Assembly: GCA_913063005.1 (NCBI GenBank)
Contig: CAJXZI010000099.1
Span: forward strand, 1 to 7,186
DNA from: an uncultured Halieaceae bacterium
GTDB taxonomy: Bacteria > Pseudomonadota > Gammaproteobacteria > Pseudomonadales > Halieaceae
Direction: 5' to 3'
Length of the DNA: 7,186 bases
The first letter of the stretch is position 1; the number at the start of each line of letters is the position of its first letter. Both the position numbers and the translations under genes were made by a program. Positions 6,169-7,186 of this stretch are shown piece by piece. The notes under the pieces were generated by a model. It was not told where the DNA came from, did no database searches, and saw nothing but the letters and a program-made list of their open reading frames with translations.

Positions 6169-6471
6169 TCAGCGTAAGTCGTCGGTACGAACGTTAAAAA
6201 ACGGTCGGGTGACCCCGTCGGTGTCTAGCACGAGAAATTCGCTGCCGTCTGGATTGGAAAGCACAACCTCAATGGGTTGGAACAGCGGCCTGCGGACGAA
6301 CTTAACAAACCAACCGAACTGCTGCTTTTGATTCAAAGCTATCCGTTGTTCATGAGTGATCAAACTGCCGAATTCATCCGGAATAGGTGGCATGCGCAGG
6401 CGTCTTTCGGCAACGCTCGCTGAATCGACATTTTGCAATTGACTGGCTGCATTCATTTCACTATTGCTCAC
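6169..6471 (-). CDS. small conserved-looking hypothetical protein
   Basis: A 100-residue protein I do not recognise. The N-terminal 20 residues are polar and low in complexity; the core has RMPPIPDEFGSLITHEQRI (26-44), an aromatic/basic patch QFGWFVKFVRRPLFQP (51-66) and a likely beta hairpin EVVLSNPDGSEFLVLDTDG (68-86). There is no signal peptide or clear membrane helix, so it is probably a small cytoplasmic protein. The start is GTG at 6471, because GGTGA lies 4 nt upstream; an in-frame ATG at 6456 is the alternative. Its stop (TGA, plus 6169-6171) is one base from the ppk stop, with no room for a normal terminator. It lies downstream of the WYL regulator on the same strand, 99 nt away, so the two could be cotranscribed. 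Confidence 0.72.
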   Translation of the reverse strand: MSNSEMNAASQLQNVDSASVAERRLRMPPIPDEFGSLITHEQRIALNQKQQFGWFVKFVRRPLFQPIEVVLSNPDGSEFLVLDTDGVTRPFFNVRTDDLR

Positions 6472-6570
6472 ATCGTCACCACGTTAGGCATAGTAACAAC
6501 TTGCCCAATCAATCAAATATCCTCTTTTAAGATGCGTGAGCCAGTTCACAATAAGGCCCTGGCGAGTAGG
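6472..6570 (-). promoter_or_regulatory. intergenic region with possible minus-strand promoter
   Basis: This gap between the WYL regulator and the small hypothetical gene has a minus-strand TACTAT (plus 6490-6495) preceded by TTGATT (plus 6511-6516), with a spacer of 15 nt, short for sigma70. A start at about 6482 would give a leader of about 10 nt. No strong terminator for the regulator is seen. Confidence 0.28.
6535..6550. promoter_or_regulatory. CRP-like site, TGTGA-N6-TCACG (minus strand)
   Basis: On the minus strand the 16-bp core reads TGTGA, six bases, TCACG, matching 9 of 10 positions of the CRP/Vfr consensus TGTGA-N6-TCACA. Its centre (6542.5) is about 60 nt upstream of the start expected from the TACTAT at 6490-6495, close to the class I activator position. 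It could instead be a weak 4-5 bp stem after the regulator gene. Confidence 0.38.
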
Positions 6571-7186
6571 TCAAATGAGCCAATGACTTATCTCGTTATG
6601 GTTTGCCAGCACAATTTGCTGGGCGCGCGGATCCTCGAGTTGCTTGCCCACATGGAGGTTAAGGAGTTGCAGCAGGTAGGGCGCTAGTTTCGCGCGGACG
6701 GCCAGCTTTAGCTGTCCTTCGGTCATGCCGTAGTCGTGGGCAATGACGTCTTGTTGATCGGGCTTGAGGCGGTCATCGGGGGTGATTTCAAGGGTGATAT
6801 GGGTTTGCCAAGCTTTATCATCCGCGGCAGTGTGATCACTCTCATCCATCAAGTCCGCATCACCTCTGAACCGGCTCAGCACAAAATCACGAAAATCCTG
6901 ATTTTTCTCACACCAGGCCCGAACGTGCCAACGATATCCTGTCCAGACGAGTGTATGAGGCACAATAATCCGTCCCTCACGATCAGGATTATTCAGCGAT
7001 ACGTAATCAACGTCGATACGGCGAGACTCGGCCATCGCACGAATGATTGGGCGAAGCAAACGTGCGGGCACCTCACGAAGCGGGCGCATGGGCCGAGCGT
7101 TGGCTTCATGAGCGCCGCTGGGAAGACCACCCGATGCAGCACGAGCACGACCAGCATCCGCAACGAGAACCCAACGCTGCCCTTCG
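6571..7186 (-). CDS. WYL-domain transcriptional regulator (CapW/BrxR-like), C-terminal part
   Basis: The reading frame runs from the right edge of the window to the TGA at 6571-6573, giving at least 204 residues; an ATG at 7089 is internal because the frame stays open and protein-like beyond it. The middle part is a WYL domain: IRAMAESRRIDVDYVSLNN, then RIIVPHTLVWTGYRWHVRAWCEKNQDFRDFVLSRF, where RWHVRAW occupies the WYL-motif position and DFVLSRF is the family's conserved follow-on. The last 100 residues match the WCX-type C-terminal extension (ITLEITPDDRLKPDQQDVIAHDYGM). This pattern resembles the CapW/BrxR repressors that bind DNA through an N-terminal winged helix and often control CBASS or BREX genes. 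That helix and the promoter are off the window, so the target is unknown. Generic WYL regulators remain possible. Confidence 0.85.
   Translation of the reverse strand, partial: EGQRWVLVADAGRARAASGGLPSGAHEANARPMRPLREVPARLLRPIIRAMAESRRIDVDYVSLNNPDREGRIIVPHTLVWTGYRWHVRAWCEKNQDFRDFVLSRFRGDADLMDESDHTAADDKAWQTHITLEITPDDRLKPDQQDVIAHDYGMTEGQLKLAVRAKLAPYLLQLLNLHVGKQLEDPRAQQIVLANHNEISHWLI

Noticed and set aside
6181..6225. Possible terminator after ppk around ACGGTCGGGTGACCCCGT
   Set aside because: Pairing is interrupted and there is no T run after it on either strand, so it cannot be supported as a terminator.
6433..6687. Plus-strand open frame across 6433-6687
   Set aside because: It spans two minus-strand genes and the gap between them, with no ribosome site or protein-like pattern.

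Overview
The window looks like chromosomal DNA from a Gammaproteobacterium, perhaps a marine one. This rests on an adjacent PspB-PspC pair with the proteobacterial PspB ending (LEAILDADRPNWR), a PPK1 very close to the E. coli type, and moderate GC. Placement below class (for example near the OM60/Halieaceae group) would be a guess. Genes are tightly packed, and three of the nine appear to use GTG or TTG starts.

Layout: (1) Bases 2-1469, plus strand: a probable envelope-stress operon holding the end of a GIN/DUF2807 repeat protein, an unrecognised small three-helix membrane protein, pspB and pspC; the last two overlap by 4 nt. No pspA or pspF is visible. (2) 1466-2968, minus strand: an exported metal-dependent amidohydrolase of the D-aminoacylase type, convergent with pspC; the two stop codons share one TTAA. 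(3) 2969-3121: a 153-bp divergent intergenic region with a perfect inverted repeat, TGAGTC-N9-GACTCA. (4) 3122-3958, plus strand: an alpha/beta hydrolase, then ppk1 (4017-6167) 58 nt downstream, possibly cotranscribed. (5) 6169-6471, minus strand: a small uncharacterised protein ending one base from the ppk stop. (6) 6571 to the right edge, minus strand: the C-terminal part of a WYL-domain regulator resembling the CapW/BrxR type often found beside phage-defence genes; its DNA-binding domain lies outside the window.

How the parts fit: the left operon plausibly senses or stabilises the inner membrane under envelope stress. PPK1 makes polyphosphate, a stress and phosphate reserve, and a degenerate Pho-box-like direct repeat lies upstream of it. 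The amidohydrolase and alpha/beta hydrolase may share a control region but need not share a pathway. No tRNA, rRNA, CRISPR array, insertion sequence or prophage gene is visible. No complete novel system can be demonstrated; the best leads are the GIN/3-TM/PspBC cluster, the edge-truncated WYL regulator, and several regulatory-looking inverted repeats.
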